A stretch of 64,000 nucleotides of DNA, taken from positions 1 through 64,000 of the forward strand of contig JAJXWD010000010.1 in NCBI GenBank assembly GCA_021781835.1, given 5' to 3'. Under the pieces are notes generated by a model. It was not told where the DNA came from, did no database searches, and saw nothing but the letters and a program-made list of their open reading frames with translations. This document shows positions 53,169 through 63,665 of the stretch, piece after piece (position 1 is the stretch's first letter; each line of letters begins with the position of its first letter). The DNA is from Pseudomonadota bacterium. GTDB lineage: Bacteria; Pseudomonadota; Alphaproteobacteria; Acetobacterales; Acetobacteraceae. The translations under genes and the position numbers were made by a program.

Positions 53169-55814
53169 GTGACAGCCCTGGAAAAGACCTTCGAGCCGGC
53201 CTCGGTTGAGGCGCGGCTCTATCAATGTTGGGAAGAGCAGGGGGCGTTTGCCGCCCACCCCGAAAGCCCCGCCGACCCGTATTGCATCATGATCCCCCCG
53301 CCCAATGTCACGGGCAGCCTGCATGTGGGCCACGCGCTGACCATGACGTTGCAGGATATTTTCATCCGCTTCCGCCGCATGCAGGGGCGCGACGCGCTGT
53401 GGCAGCCGGGCACGGACCATGCCGGCATCGCCACGCAGATGGTGGTCGAGCGGCTGCTCGACAAGGAAGGGGTGAGCCGGCGCGAATTGGGACGCGAGAC
53501 GTTTCTCTCGCGCGTTTGGCAATGGAAGGGCGAGTCGGGCGGCGCCATCACCGGCCAGCTCCGCCGCCTGGGCGCCTCGCCCGACTGGGACCGCGAGCGC
53601 TTCACCATGGATGAGGGGCTCTCCGAGGCGGTGCGCGAGGTGTTCGTGCGGCTGTTCGAGGAAGGGCTGATCTACCAGGACAAGCGGCTGGTGAACTGGG
53701 ACACGGTGCTGCAAACGGCGATCTCGGACCTCGAGGTGGAAAGCCGCGATCATAAGGGCGCGATGTGGCATATACGCTACCCGGTCGAGGGCGGTGAGGA
53801 AATCGTCGTCGCCACCACGCGCCCCGAGACCATGCTGGCCGACACGGCGGTGGCCGTGCACCCCGAGAACGAGAAATTCAAGCATCTCATTGGGCTGCAT
53901 GTGGTGTTGCCGGTCACGGGGCGGCGCATCCCCATTATTGCCGATGACTATGCCGACCCCGAGAAAGGCACTGGGGCGGTCAAGATCACGCCCGCGCATG
54001 ATTTCAACGATTTCGAGGTGGGCAAGCGCCACGGTTTGCCCATGCCCTCGATGCTCGACCGCCAGGGCCGGGTGACGCTGGCCGAGCTGGGCGAGCTGCC
54101 CGCGTTCGCCCGCACGCTCGAGGGCGAGGACCGCTTCGCGGCGCGCAAGAAGATTGTCGCCCATCTCGAGGAGACCGGCGATCTGGTCGAGGTTAAGCCC
54201 CACCAGCACATGGTGCCTTATGGCGATCGCTCGGGCTCGGTGATCGAGCCGTTTCTCACCACCCAATGGTATTGCAACGCTTATGTGCTGGCGGGGCCGG
54301 CCATTGAGGCGGTGGAGCAGGGGCGGGTGAAATTCGTGCCCAAACAGTGGGAGAACACCTTCTTCGCCTGGCTGCGCGACATCCAGCCCTGGTGCATCTC
54401 GCGCCAGCTCTGGTGGGGGCACCGCATACCGGCCTGGTACGATGAGACGGGCAAGGTTTATGTCGCGCGCTCGGAGGCCGAGGCCCAGGCCCAGGCCGGC
54501 GCGGGCGCGCGCCTGACCCAGGATGAGGACGTGCTCGATACCTGGTTCTCCTCGGCGCTCTGGCCGTTCTCGACGCTCGGCTGGCCGCGCGAGACGCCGG
54601 AGCTGGCCAAATATTACCCGACCGATGTGCTGGTCACGGGGTTTGACATCATCTTTTTCTGGGTGGCGCGCATGATGATGATGTCGCTCCACTTCATGCC
54701 CGATGTGCCGTTCAAGACGGTGTATATCCATGGCCTGGTCCGCGACGAGAAGGGCCAGAAAATGTCGAAATCGAAGGGCAATGTCCTCGACCCGCTGACC
54801 CTGATCGAGGAATTCGGCACCGATGCGCTGCGCTATTCGGTGGCCGCCGCCGCCGGGCAGGGCAGGGATGTCAAGCTCGGGCGCAAGATTGTCGAGACCA
54901 ACCGCGCTTTTGTCACCAAGCTCTGGAACGCCGCCCGGTTTTTGGAGATGAACGGCGTCCGGCCCAATGCGGCGTTCGCCCCCGCCAGCGCCAAATTGCC
55001 GCTCAACCGCTGGATCCTCGCCCGCGCCAATGCCGCCATTATGGCCGCGACCGAGGCGCTGGAGGGGTTCCGCCCCGATGGGTTTGCCGCCACCGCCTAT
55101 CATTTCGCCTGGGATGAGCTGTGCGACTGGTTCATCGAGTTCGCCAAGCCCGGCTTTGCCTCCGAGGATGCGGCCGAGATCCGCGACACGGCGGGCCACG
55201 TGCTGGGCGTGCTGCTGCGCCTGCTCCACCCGCTGATGCCCTTTGTCACCGAGGCGCTGTGGGGGCATTTTGGCTATGGGCCGGAAGGCTCGCTGATCAA
55301 GGCGCCCTGGCCCGTGCCCGCGCCCCTTACGGGCGAGGCCGAGGCGGGGGCCGAAATTGGCTGGGTGGTCGGGTTCATTTCCGAAATCCGCTCGATCCGG
55401 GCCGAGATGAACGTGCCGCCCAGCCAGAAATCGCCCGTGCTGCTGCAAGACGCCGCCCCCGCGACGCTGGCCCGCGCCGAGGCGCATTTCGAGGCGATTT
55501 CGCGCCTGGCCCGTGTCTCGGAAGTGGGGGCGCTGGCGGGCGAGGTGCCCAAAAACGCCGCCCAGGCGGTGCTGGGCGAGGCCACGCTGATTTTGCCGCT
55601 CGAAGGGGTGATCGATCTGGCGGCCGAGAAGAAGCGCCTGCAAGGGGCGCTGGCCAAGGCCGAGGCCGAGCTGCTGAAAGTGGAGCAAAAGCTCGGCAAC
55701 GAGGCTTTCACCGCGCGCGCGCCGGAGGAAATTCTCGCCGAGCACCGCGAGCGGGCGGAGAAATTCGCCGAAGAGGCCAGGCGGCTCGCCGCCGCGCTCG
55801 GCCGGCTCGCCTGA
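53169..55814 (+). CDS. valS: Valyl-tRNA synthetase
   Basis: Class I synthetase, 881 residues. HIGH-type motif PPPNVTGSLHVGHALTM near residue 40, editing domain with VVATTRPETMLADTAVAVHP, KMSKSKGNVLDPL near residue 530, the anticodon-binding domain, and a C-terminal coiled coil (EKKRLQGALAKAEAELLKVE). The start is GTG at 53169 with GGAG upstream, the first codon of the family-like MTALEKTFEPASVEARLY. It ends the pcm-tolC-popZ-valS group. Confidence 0.98.
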   Translation: MTALEKTFEPASVEARLYQCWEEQGAFAAHPESPADPYCIMIPPPNVTGSLHVGHALTMTLQDIFIRFRRMQGRDALWQPGTDHAGIATQMVVERLLDKEGVSRRELGRETFLSRVWQWKGESGGAITGQLRRLGASPDWDRERFTMDEGLSEAVREVFVRLFEEGLIYQDKRLVNWDTVLQTAISDLEVESRDHKGAMWHIRYPVEGGEEIVVATTRPETMLADTAVAVHPENEKFKHLIGLHVVLPVTGRRIPIIADDYADPEKGTGAVKITPAHDFNDFEVGKRHGLPMPSMLDRQGRVTLAELGELPAFARTLEGEDRFAARKKIVAHLEETGDLVEVKPHQHMVPYGDRSGSVIEPFLTTQWYCNAYVLAGPAIEAVEQGRVKFVPKQWENTFFAWLRDIQPWCISRQLWWGHRIPAWYDETGKVYVARSEAEAQAQAGAGARLTQDEDVLDTWFSSALWPFSTLGWPRETPELAKYYPTDVLVTGFDIIFFWVARMMMMSLHFMPDVPFKTVYIHGLVRDEKGQKMSKSKGNVLDPLTLIEEFGTDALRYSVAAAAGQGRDVKLGRKIVETNRAFVTKLWNAARFLEMNGVRPNAAFAPASAKLPLNRWILARANAAIMAATEALEGFRPDGFAATAYHFAWDELCDWFIEFAKPGFASEDAAEIRDTAGHVLGVLLRLLHPLMPFVTEALWGHFGYGPEGSLIKAPWPVPAPLTGEAEAGAEIGWVVGFISEIRSIRAEMNVPPSQKSPVLLQDAAPATLARAEAHFEAISRLARVSEVGALAGEVPKNAAQAVLGEATLILPLEGVIDLAAEKKRLQGALAKAEAELLKVEQKLGNEAFTARAPEEILAEHRERAEKFAEEARRLAAALGRLA

Positions 55815-55867
55815 GTGCGCCCCCCCACGCCCCGGGCCGCGCTGGATCGACCGGGGAGGGGGGACGC

Positions 55868-56632
55868 GTGAGGCACGATCTGGCCATTGTCATCGCCACC
55901 GTTTGCCGCCCCAGCCTGTTGCGGGCCGTGCGCTCGGTGTTCGCTCAATCGTCTGATCTGCGGCTCCAGGTGCTGATCGGGGTCGATGCCGATTTGTTCG
56001 GCGCGGGAGCGGGGCTGCGCGAGATCATCGCCCACGAGACCCCAGCCAATGTCACGGTGACATGGCTCGATCCCGGCTATTCCACCTCGCGCCGTCATGG
56101 CGGTCCGCATGCTTGCGGGTATGGCGGGGCGTTGCGCACGGTGCTCAGTTTTCTGGCCGATGCCCGGTATGTCATGTATCTCGACGATGATGACTGGCTG
56201 GCCTCCAGCCATTGCGCCGACATCATCGCCGTGCTGCCGGGGCATAAATGGGCGTTTGCCTATAGCATCTATGCCGATGGCGCCAGCGGCCGCGGGCTGG
56301 CGGTGGATGAGATGGAAAGTGTCGGTGTCGGGCGTGGCGTGTTCGCCGAGCGGTTCGGCGGCTTCGTGCGCCCCTCGGGGTTGGCGCTTGACAAGCTGGC
56401 TCTTCTCCATATCCTGCATCTCTGGGCCTGCTCGCCGTTCGAGGGCGGCGATGGAGAGGATCGGTTGATCTTTGCGCAACTCAAGGATCAGCCTCATGCG
56501 TGTACCGGCAAGGCGACGATATTCTACACCCTCGACCCCAAAGATGGCATGCACCCTCAGCGCTGTGCCTTCATTGCCCGACAGGGTGGTGCGTTTGGCG
56601 CCGACCATAAGGAATATTCAGTGCGCGCTTGA
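55868..56632 (+). CDS. Family 2 glycosyltransferase
   Basis: A 254-residue GT2-type protein: LAIVIATVCRPSLLRAVRSV, VLIGVDADLFG, and the metal-binding VMYLDDDDWLASSHCADIIA near residue 98. The C-terminus has YTLDPKDGMHPQRCAF. Substrate unknown. The GTG at 55868 is the start, with GGGAGGGGGG upstream; the open frame above it overlaps valS and is not coding. It is 53 bp after valS. Confidence 0.78.
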   Translation: MRHDLAIVIATVCRPSLLRAVRSVFAQSSDLRLQVLIGVDADLFGAGAGLREIIAHETPANVTVTWLDPGYSTSRRHGGPHACGYGGALRTVLSFLADARYVMYLDDDDWLASSHCADIIAVLPGHKWAFAYSIYADGASGRGLAVDEMESVGVGRGVFAERFGGFVRPSGLALDKLALLHILHLWACSPFEGGDGEDRLIFAQLKDQPHACTGKATIFYTLDPKDGMHPQRCAFIARQGGAFGADHKEYSVRA

Positions 56633-56658
56633 GCGCCCGCCACGATCAGGAGAGGTAA

Positions 56659-57111
56659 ATGCCCATCACCATCCGCCCCCTCACCGCCGCCGACCGCCCC
56701 GCTTGGGCCGTGCTGTGGCAGGGTTATCTCGAATTCTACCAGGTGCCCACCCTCGCCGCCGAGATCACCGATATGACCTTCGCGCGGATCCTCGATCCGG
56801 CCGAGCCGGTGCATGCGTTTGTCGCCGAGGATGAAAGTGGCGCCCTGCTGGGGCTGGTGCATTATATTTTTCACCGCAATACCTGGATGATGGCCGATGT
56901 CTGCTATCTCGAGGATCTGTTCACCGCCCAGGCCGCGCGCGGCCAGGGCGTGGGCACGGCGCTGATCGAGGCGGTCTATGGGGCGGCGCGCGAGCGCGGG
57001 TCGCCGCGTGTGTATTGGCTGACCCATGAAACCAACAAGACCGCCCAATCGCTTTACGACAAGGTGGCGGAGCGGTCGGGGTTCATCCAGTACCGCCGGA
57101 ACTTCACCTGA
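56659..57111 (+). CDS. GNAT family N-acetyltransferase
   Basis: A 150-residue single GNAT domain: ITIRPLTAADRPAWAVLWQG, then VCYLEDLFTAQAARGQGVGT with the acetyl-CoA loop, and ETNKTAQSLYDKVAERSGFI with the conserved Asn and Tyr. Short spacing (26 bp) to the glycosyltransferase upstream suggests co-transcription. Acceptor unknown. Convergent with the small membrane protein by 1 bp. Confidence 0.88.
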   Translation: MPITIRPLTAADRPAWAVLWQGYLEFYQVPTLAAEITDMTFARILDPAEPVHAFVAEDESGALLGLVHYIFHRNTWMMADVCYLEDLFTAQAARGQGVGTALIEAVYGAARERGSPRVYWLTHETNKTAQSLYDKVAERSGFIQYRRNFT

Positions 57112-57112
57112 G

Positions 57113-57457
57113 TTAAAAGCCGCGCGCGGTCCAGAAGGTCATCAGCAGCCCGCCCGAAATGATGAGCGCGCCCCCAGCCAGCACCGGCGGCGAGGGCGCG
57201 ACACCAAAGGCGACATAATTGATGAGCTGCGCGGCCAGAAAGAACAGCGCCACATAAACACCGAGCAGCCGGCCAAAATCCCAGGGCGGCGCGTTGACGG
57301 TGAGGCCATAGGCAAACAGCACCAGCGCGGCGGCGGCAAAGGCCCCCAGCCGGGTCAGCCCGCCATGGGCATGCAGGCCGGTGCGCGCCAGCGCATCGCC
57401 CCCGGCCTCGAGTGTGGCGGCCAAGGCCAGCAGCGCCAGCCAGACGATGTTTTTCAT
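57113..57457 (-). CDS. Small four-helix membrane protein of unknown function
   Basis: A 114-residue protein with four hydrophobic segments: WLALLALAATLEAGGDALAR (with Glu in the first helix, as in small multidrug-resistance-type proteins), LGAFAAAALVLFAYGLTV, YVALFFLAAQLINYVAFGVA and VLAGGALIISGGLLMTFWTA. The topology resembles half-size DMT transporters, but no specific family is recognised. Confidence 0.7.
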   Translation of the reverse strand: MKNIVWLALLALAATLEAGGDALARTGLHAHGGLTRLGAFAAAALVLFAYGLTVNAPPWDFGRLLGVYVALFFLAAQLINYVAFGVAPSPPVLAGGALIISGGLLMTFWTARGF

Positions 57458-57592
57458 GCCACGCTCCCAAACTCACCAAGCATTGGCGTGGTGAAACCAC
57501 ATAAGCCCGTGCAAATCCATCATTTTCGCGTGGCTTGCGCGGGGCGGCGGGCTCTGCCAAGTTCGCGCCGCCCGAAAGGTGAGGGGAAGGCT

Positions 57593-57946
57593 GTGAGCGA
57601 AAATCTGGTGACGATGTCGGTGCAAAAAATGGCGGCGGGCGTCACGCGCCTGACGCTTGGCGGGCGGTTCGAGCCGATGGCCGTGGTCGAGCTCGAAGCG
57701 GTGCTGGGCACGCTTGGCGCCGAAGATACGCACATCCTCGCCGATCTCGCAGACCTTGCCGTCCTGGCGCCCCACGGCCTGCGGCTATTTGTGCGCCTGG
57801 CCAGAAAATTACAGGAACACGCAGGAAAACTCGTATTTCTGGCGCCCCAGCCACTGGTCGAGGAGGTGATCAGCCTGGCCGGTGTCGATGAGTTGATCCC
57901 ACTGTTTCACACCGAAGCCGAGGCCCTGGCGGCGCTGTCTGATTAG
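57593..57946 (+). CDS. STAS-domain protein (anti-sigma-factor-antagonist-like)
   Basis: A 117-residue STAS fold: VTRLTLGGRFEPMAVVELEA, ILADLADLAVLAPHGLRLFV and LVFLAPQPLVEEVISLAGVD. In anti-anti-sigma factors the loop reads DSSGL with a phosphorylated Ser; here it reads APHGL, so phospho-control at that residue is lost. No partner kinase or phosphatase is adjacent. The start is GTG 57593 with AAGG upstream; an ATG at 57614 is possible. Repeat copy D follows 12 bp after the stop. Confidence 0.8.
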   Translation: MSENLVTMSVQKMAAGVTRLTLGGRFEPMAVVELEAVLGTLGAEDTHILADLADLAVLAPHGLRLFVRLARKLQEHAGKLVFLAPQPLVEEVISLAGVDELIPLFHTEAEALAALSD

Positions 57947-57958
57947 CGCCAGCCCCCG

Positions 57959-58064
57959 CTAGAGCGGGATGCGTTATGACGCACCCGCTCCAGTTATATT
58001 TTAACGATCAATTTCATTGGTTTAGCTTACGTCTGTCGACTCAATCTAAACCAATATTGATCTA
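57959..58064 (+). repeat. 106-bp palindromic element, copy D
   Basis: Forward copy, nearly identical to copy E (one change in the hairpin arm, CTCCAG for CTCTAG). Its right end CTA (58062-58064) is the TAG stop codon of trmJ. It separates the convergent STAS and trmJ genes. Confidence 0.95.
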
Positions 58065-58835
58065 AGCGCCGTGGCGGCGCTTGGAGAGTTCGGAGATGAT
58101 GCCGTGCAGGGTCATCAGCTCCTGTTTCGTCACCTCGCCGCGGGTGAAAAAATGGCGCAGATTGCGCACCATGCCGGGGCGTTTCTGCTCATTGCGCAAA
58201 AACCCGCACTCATCGGCCGCGCGCACCAGATGGTGCATGAAATTATCCAGCTCGCCCTTGGTGGCGATGCGGGTCTCATTCACCTGCAATTCGCACGGCG
58301 GCTGCTGGTTGGTGCGCGCCAGCCACCATTCATAGCCAAACACCATCACGGCCTGCGCCAGATTGAGCGACATGAAATCCGGATTGAGGTCGTAGCGGAT
58401 CAGCGCATCCGCGCAGGCGATGTCGTCATTGTCGAGCCCGGTGCGCTCGGGGCCGAACAGCACGCCGGTGCGCAGGCCGCGTGTTTCCGCCTCGGCGATT
58501 TCGGCCGCCCCGCCGCGCGCCGTGTGCACGGGCTTGATGATGTGGCGGGGCCGGGGGCAGGTGGCGAACACGCGGTGCAGATCGGCCGTGGCGGCCTCGA
58601 CGGTCTCATGCACCGTCGCCTGGTCGAGAATCCGGTGCGCGCCCGAGCCGGTGATATAGGCGCGCTGCTGGGGCCAGCCATCGCGCGGGGCGACGAGGCG
58701 CAGATGAAACAGCCCGCCATTGCCCATGGCGCGCGCCACCGCGCCGATATTCTCGGCCAGTTGCGGGCGCACCAGAATGACAACGGGCGAAGGGTCGATG
58801 GGGCGCAGATCCGCCCCGCCATTGCGGCCGGTCAT
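58062..58835 (-). CDS. trmJ: tRNA/rRNA 2'-O-methyltransferase TrmJ-like (SpoU family)
   Basis: A 257-residue SPOUT methyltransferase of the TrmJ/LasT type, which 2'-O-methylates tRNA position 32. Motif 1 is ILVRPQLAENIGAVARAMGN, motif 2 LFGPERTGLDNDDIACADAL, motif 3 SLNLAQAVMVFGYEWW. A C-terminal dimer extension follows. The ATG at 58835 is 1 bp from the cysS stop, so it is co-transcribed with cysS. Its TAG stop comes from repeat copy D. Confidence 0.9.
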   Translation of the reverse strand: MTGRNGGADLRPIDPSPVVILVRPQLAENIGAVARAMGNGGLFHLRLVAPRDGWPQQRAYITGSGAHRILDQATVHETVEAATADLHRVFATCPRPRHIIKPVHTARGGAAEIAEAETRGLRTGVLFGPERTGLDNDDIACADALIRYDLNPDFMSLNLAQAVMVFGYEWWLARTNQQPPCELQVNETRIATKGELDNFMHHLVRAADECGFLRNEQKRPGMVRNLRHFFTRGEVTKQELMTLHGIISELSKRRHGA

Positions 58836-58836
58836 C

Positions 58837-60183
58837 TCAGGATTTCCGCAGCTTATAGGTGCCGTTCGGGCCATCCTCGACCGTGAAGCCGCGCGTGGCG
58901 ATTTCATCGCGCAGCCGGTCGGATTCGGCAAAATCGCGCGCCTTGCGCGCGGCGATGCGGGCATCGGCCAAGGCCTGCACCTCGGCCGGCACATCGCCCG
59001 CGAACCATTGCGCGGGGGTGAGGTTGAACAGCCCCATGACCGCGCCCGCCGCCCGCAACGCCGCGGCGGCCGTGGCCTCGCCGGCCAGTGCCGCATCGGC
59101 CAGGGCGTGCAGCCCGGCAATGGCGCCCGGTGTGTTCAGGTCATCGCACAAGGGCGCGAGCACCGAGGCGGGGATTTCCGCCGCCGCCCCGATGCCGGGA
59201 TGTGTCTCGAGCGCGCGGTAGAAACGGTCGAGCTCCTTGCGGGCCTCGGAGAGCGCGGTATCCGAGAAATCCAGCGTCGAGCGGTAATGCGCGCGCATGA
59301 GCAAAAAACGCACGGCCTCGCCCGGCGCCTTGCTCAGCACATCATGCAGGACCAGAAAATTGCCGAGCGACTTCGACATTTTCTCGCCATTCACCAGCAG
59401 CATGCGGTTATGCACCCAGACATTGGCGAAATGCGAGCCGGGAAAGGCGCAGCAGCTTTGGGCGATTTCGTTCTCGTGATGGGGGAAGATGAGATCGTCG
59501 CCGCCGCCATGGATGTCGAAATCCTGGCCGAGATGTTTCCAGCTCATCGCCGAGCATTCGATGTGCCAGCCCGGGCGGCCGCGGCCCCAGGGGCTCGGCC
59601 AGCCGGGGAGATCGTCGGAGGAAGGTTTCCAGAGCACGAAATCCCCCGCGTCGCGCTTATAGGGCGCGACATCGACACGCGCCCCCGCGATCAGCTCATC
59701 GGGCGTGCGGCCGGAGAATTTGCCGTAATCAGTGTCGGATGAGACCGCGAACAGCACATGCCCCTCGGCCACATAGGCATGGCCGTTCTGGATCAGCCGC
59801 TCGATGATCTCGATGATCTCGGCCAGATGGTCGGTCGCGCGGGGCTCGATATCGGGCGGCAGGGTGAAGAGCGCGCCCATGTCCTCGTGATACCATTGGA
59901 TCGGGCCTTCGGTGACCTGCTCGATGGAGATGCCGCGCTCCTTGGCGCGGTTGTTGATCTTGTCGTCAATGTCGGTGATGTTGCGGACATAGGTGACGCG
60001 CGGATAAAGCCGGCGCAGCAGGCGGATCAGGATATCGAAGATCACCACATTGCGCGCATTGCCCAGATGCGCGCGGTCATACACCGTGGGGCCGCAGAGA
60101 TAGGCGCGCACATTCGAGGCATCGAGCGGGACGAAGGGCGCTTTTGAGCGGGTGCGGGTGTTGTAGAGCGTGAGCTGGGTCAT
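58837..60183 (-). CDS. cysS: Cysteinyl-tRNA synthetase
   Basis: Class I synthetase, 448 residues. The zinc- and HIGH-like motif is [20 protein letters not shown] near residue 28, then [20 protein letters not shown] and the zinc ligand region [11 protein letters not shown], then [11 protein letters not shown] near residue 267. It begins [17 protein letters not shown]. It is the first gene of cysS-trmJ and is divergent from an M20 peptidase gene across 73 bp. Confidence 0.98.
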   Translation of the reverse strand: MTQLTLYNTRTRSKAPFVPLDASNVRAYLCGPTVYDRAHLGNARNVVIFDILIRLLRRLYPRVTYVRNITDIDDKINNRAKERGISIEQVTEGPIQWYHEDMGALFTLPPDIEPRATDHLAEIIEIIERLIQNGHAYVAEGHVLFAVSSDTDYGKFSGRTPDELIAGARVDVAPYKRDAGDFVLWKPSSDDLPGWPSPWGRGRPGWHIECSAMSWKHLGQDFDIHGGGDDLIFPHHENEIAQSCCAFPGSHFANVWVHNRMLLVNGEKMSKSLGNFLVLHDVLSKAPGEAVRFLLMRAHYRSTLDFSDTALSEARKELDRFYRALETHPGIGAAAEIPASVLAPLCDDLNTPGAIAGLHALADAALAGEATAAAALRAAGAVMGLFNLTPAQWFAGDVPAEVQALADARIAARKARDFAESDRLRDEIATRGFTVEDGPNGTYKLRKS

Positions 60184-60256
60184 GACGCCCTTCTTTTGGC
60201 CGGTTTTCCCGGCAAATCAAGTTGTCATTGGCGGTGGCGGGGGCCAGATTGGGGCC

Positions 60257-61639
<1,383 letters not shown>

Positions 61640-61697
61640 CGCGCCCGCGCCAAGAGAAACGCGTGCAACCGCCGGCCTGTCCCGCACGCGGAAGGCT

Positions 61698-61803
61698 CTA
61701 GAGCGGGATGCGTTATGACGCACCCGCTCTAGTTATATTTTAACGATCAATTTCATTGGTTTAGCTTACGTCTGTCGACTCAATCTAAACCAATATTGAT
61801 CTA
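61698..61803 (+). repeat. 106-bp palindromic element, copy E
   Basis: Forward copy close to consensus. Its right end CTA (61801-61803) is the TAG stop of yraN. It lies between the convergent M20 peptidase and yraN genes, and with copy F flanks yraN as a direct repeat. Confidence 0.96.
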
Positions 61804-62202
61804 GCAGGCGCGGATGGCGTCTTCGATCATCTGCACGGCGCCATGGGCGACGAGCGCGACATCAAACCGCGTATCGGGGCGGGCCCAGCCGGGGTTTTGC
61901 CCGAGCGCGATGGTGGCGGCGCCGTAAAGCCGGGCCTGCTGGCGGGGGGTGAGGCATTCAGCGGCCTCACGGAAGCTGGGGCGGGATTTGACCTCGATGA
62001 ACAGCAGCATGTGGGGTGTGGCGGCGACGAGATCGATTTCCCCGGCGGGTGTGCGCAGGCGGCGGGCGAGGATGGTAAAGCCCTGGGTTTCGAGCTGTTC
62101 GGCGGTCAGGGTTTCGGCGCTCCGCCCGGCCAGCTCGGCGACCCGGCGGCCGGCGGTGGGCCGAATGGCGAGATGGGGCGTGGTGGCGTAACGGTGAAAC
62201 AT
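61801..62202 (-). CDS. YraN/UPF0102 family endonuclease-like protein
   Basis: A 133-residue PD-(D/E)XK-fold protein of unknown cellular role; YraN orthologues are predicted Holliday-junction-type nucleases. Fold markers are QLETQGFTILARRLRTPAGE, GEIDLVAATPHMLLFIEVKS and a C-terminal TRFDVALVAHGAVQMIEDAI. The TAG stop is provided by repeat copy E and repeat copy F lies 58 bp upstream of the start. Confidence 0.92.
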   Translation of the reverse strand: MFHRYATTPHLAIRPTAGRRVAELAGRSAETLTAEQLETQGFTILARRLRTPAGEIDLVAATPHMLLFIEVKSRPSFREAAECLTPRQQARLYGAATIALGQNPGWARPDTRFDVALVAHGAVQMIEDAIRAC

Positions 62203-62259
62203 CCTGCCTCTCCTGGATTGGCTGGACGCTACCGCAAAATAGTTAACAACTTCCTACCG

Positions 62260-62365
62260 TCAGAACGGGTACGTTACAACGCATCCCGCTCTAGTTATAT
62301 TTTAACGATCAATTTCATTGGTTTAGCTTACGTCTGTCGACTCAATCTAAACCAATATTGATCTA
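62260..62365 (+). repeat. 106-bp palindromic element, copy F
   Basis: Forward copy; the left hairpin arm is diverged (TCAGAACGGGTACGT), the rest near consensus. Its right end CTA (62363-62365) is the TAG stop of the AI-2E permease gene. It is the only copy between tandem genes. Confidence 0.94.
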
Positions 62366-63403
62366 ATGCCACGAGCCGCGCGGCTGGCCAGCGAACTCCT
62401 CGGCCAGCGCCAGGCCCAGCACCAGCAGCACCGGCCCCAGAAAGATGCCGAGCGCGCCAAAGGCCAGTGCCCCGCCCAGCACGCCGATGAGGGTGATGGC
62501 ATAAGACAGCTCGGCGCCGCGGGCGATGAGCCAGGGGCGCAAAATGGAGTCGGCGCCGCCCACCACCACGAAGCAGTAGGAGGCCAGCAGCACCGAGATG
62601 ACCGGATGCCCGACGGCCAGAAGATACAGGCAAAGCGGCACGTAAATCACCACCGCCCCCGCCGGCACGATGGAAATGAGCCCGGCCAGCGTTGCCAGCA
62701 GCGGCGCCTGGGGGGCGTGGGCCAGCTCGAAACCGAGCGCATACAGCACGCCCTGAAAGGCCGCCGTGCCGATGATGCCCAGCACCACCCCGCGCACCGT
62801 GCCGGCCACCAGGGTGAACAGCGCATCCAGCCTTGTTTCGGGCATCAGGCGCAGCAGCACCAGCCGGGTGCGCGCGAGCAGCGGGGCGCCGGCCAGAAAG
62901 AAGAAATACGCGAAACACAGCGCCACCACGGCGTCGAGCAGCCCATGGGCGATGTGTGAGAGCGCATGCAGCGCCGAATGGGCCACCGTGCCCAGCACGG
63001 GCTGCAACTGGGTGGCCATGCCGCCCAGATCGTCGGCCGAGCTGTTCCAGAAATCGCTCAGCAGCCCGCCGACAAAGGGAATTTTATCCAGAAAGCCGGG
63101 TGCGGGCGGCAGGCCGTTCTGGATCACATCCTCGACCCAGCCGCGGCTGTTGCGCAGCTCCTTGGCCGCCAGCAGCCCGATATGCACCAGCGGCACAATC
63201 ACCAGCGCCGCCGCCACCAGCGTGATGGCAAAGGCCGAGACGCCCGGGCGCACATAGCGGCAAAACCGCCGATGCACCGGCCAAAGCACGTAAACCATGA
63301 TGCCGGCCCAGGCCATGGCGGGCAGAAACGGCAGCAAAATGAGCAGGCACCCGGCCCCCAGAACGGCACTCAAGGTCAGCAGGATGATCCGGTCAGGTTT
63401 CAT
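62363..63403 (-). CDS. AI-2E family (PerM/YdiK-type) membrane transporter
   Basis: A 346-residue inner-membrane protein with about eight hydrophobic segments and the family pattern: IMVYVLWPVHRRF, a periplasmic-type helix region, AYFFFLAGAPLLARTRLVLL, GTVRGVVLGIIGTAAFQGVL, ISIVPAGAVVIYVPLCLYLL and ILRPWLIARGAELSYAITLI. Substrate varies in the family. ATG 63403 begins MKPDRIILLTLSAVLGAGCL; the upstream open frame is unsupported. Its TAG stop is in repeat copy F. Confidence 0.9.
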   Translation of the reverse strand: MKPDRIILLTLSAVLGAGCLLILLPFLPAMAWAGIMVYVLWPVHRRFCRYVRPGVSAFAITLVAAALVIVPLVHIGLLAAKELRNSRGWVEDVIQNGLPPAPGFLDKIPFVGGLLSDFWNSSADDLGGMATQLQPVLGTVAHSALHALSHIAHGLLDAVVALCFAYFFFLAGAPLLARTRLVLLRLMPETRLDALFTLVAGTVRGVVLGIIGTAAFQGVLYALGFELAHAPQAPLLATLAGLISIVPAGAVVIYVPLCLYLLAVGHPVISVLLASYCFVVVGGADSILRPWLIARGAELSYAITLIGVLGGALAFGALGIFLGPVLLVLGLALAEEFAGQPRGSWH

Positions 63404-63665
63404 GCGGCTTTGATGCCCGACCTGCCGCATCCGGGCAAGCGCCGCCCTTGGGAGGCTGCCAAGCGGTCCGGTTTTGGTAACAAAATGGTTAAACAATCCC
63501 GTCCCCGGCGGTTTTCCACGCGCTCGGCGGCGGATCAATGTTATTCCGGTTGTGCCGGTTTTTGGTTGCATGGTGATAGGGATGGTATTATGCCACATAT
63601 CCTGAGATACCGTCTATTATATGGGACAGCGCTGCGAAGGCGTATTCGGTGGGGGTCTGAAAACC
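63404..63665. other. Divergent intergenic region before the XRE regulator
   Basis: 262 bp without a gene. It contains GGTATTATGCC (63584-63594), matching the arms of the palindrome at 22145, and TATTATAT at 63615-63622, which could be a -10 element for the regulator about 45 bp downstream. No clear -35 is seen. Confidence 0.4.

Noticed and set aside
52989-55745. A 918-residue minus-strand open frame opposite valS
   Set aside because: Shadow of valS with antisense composition and no motifs.
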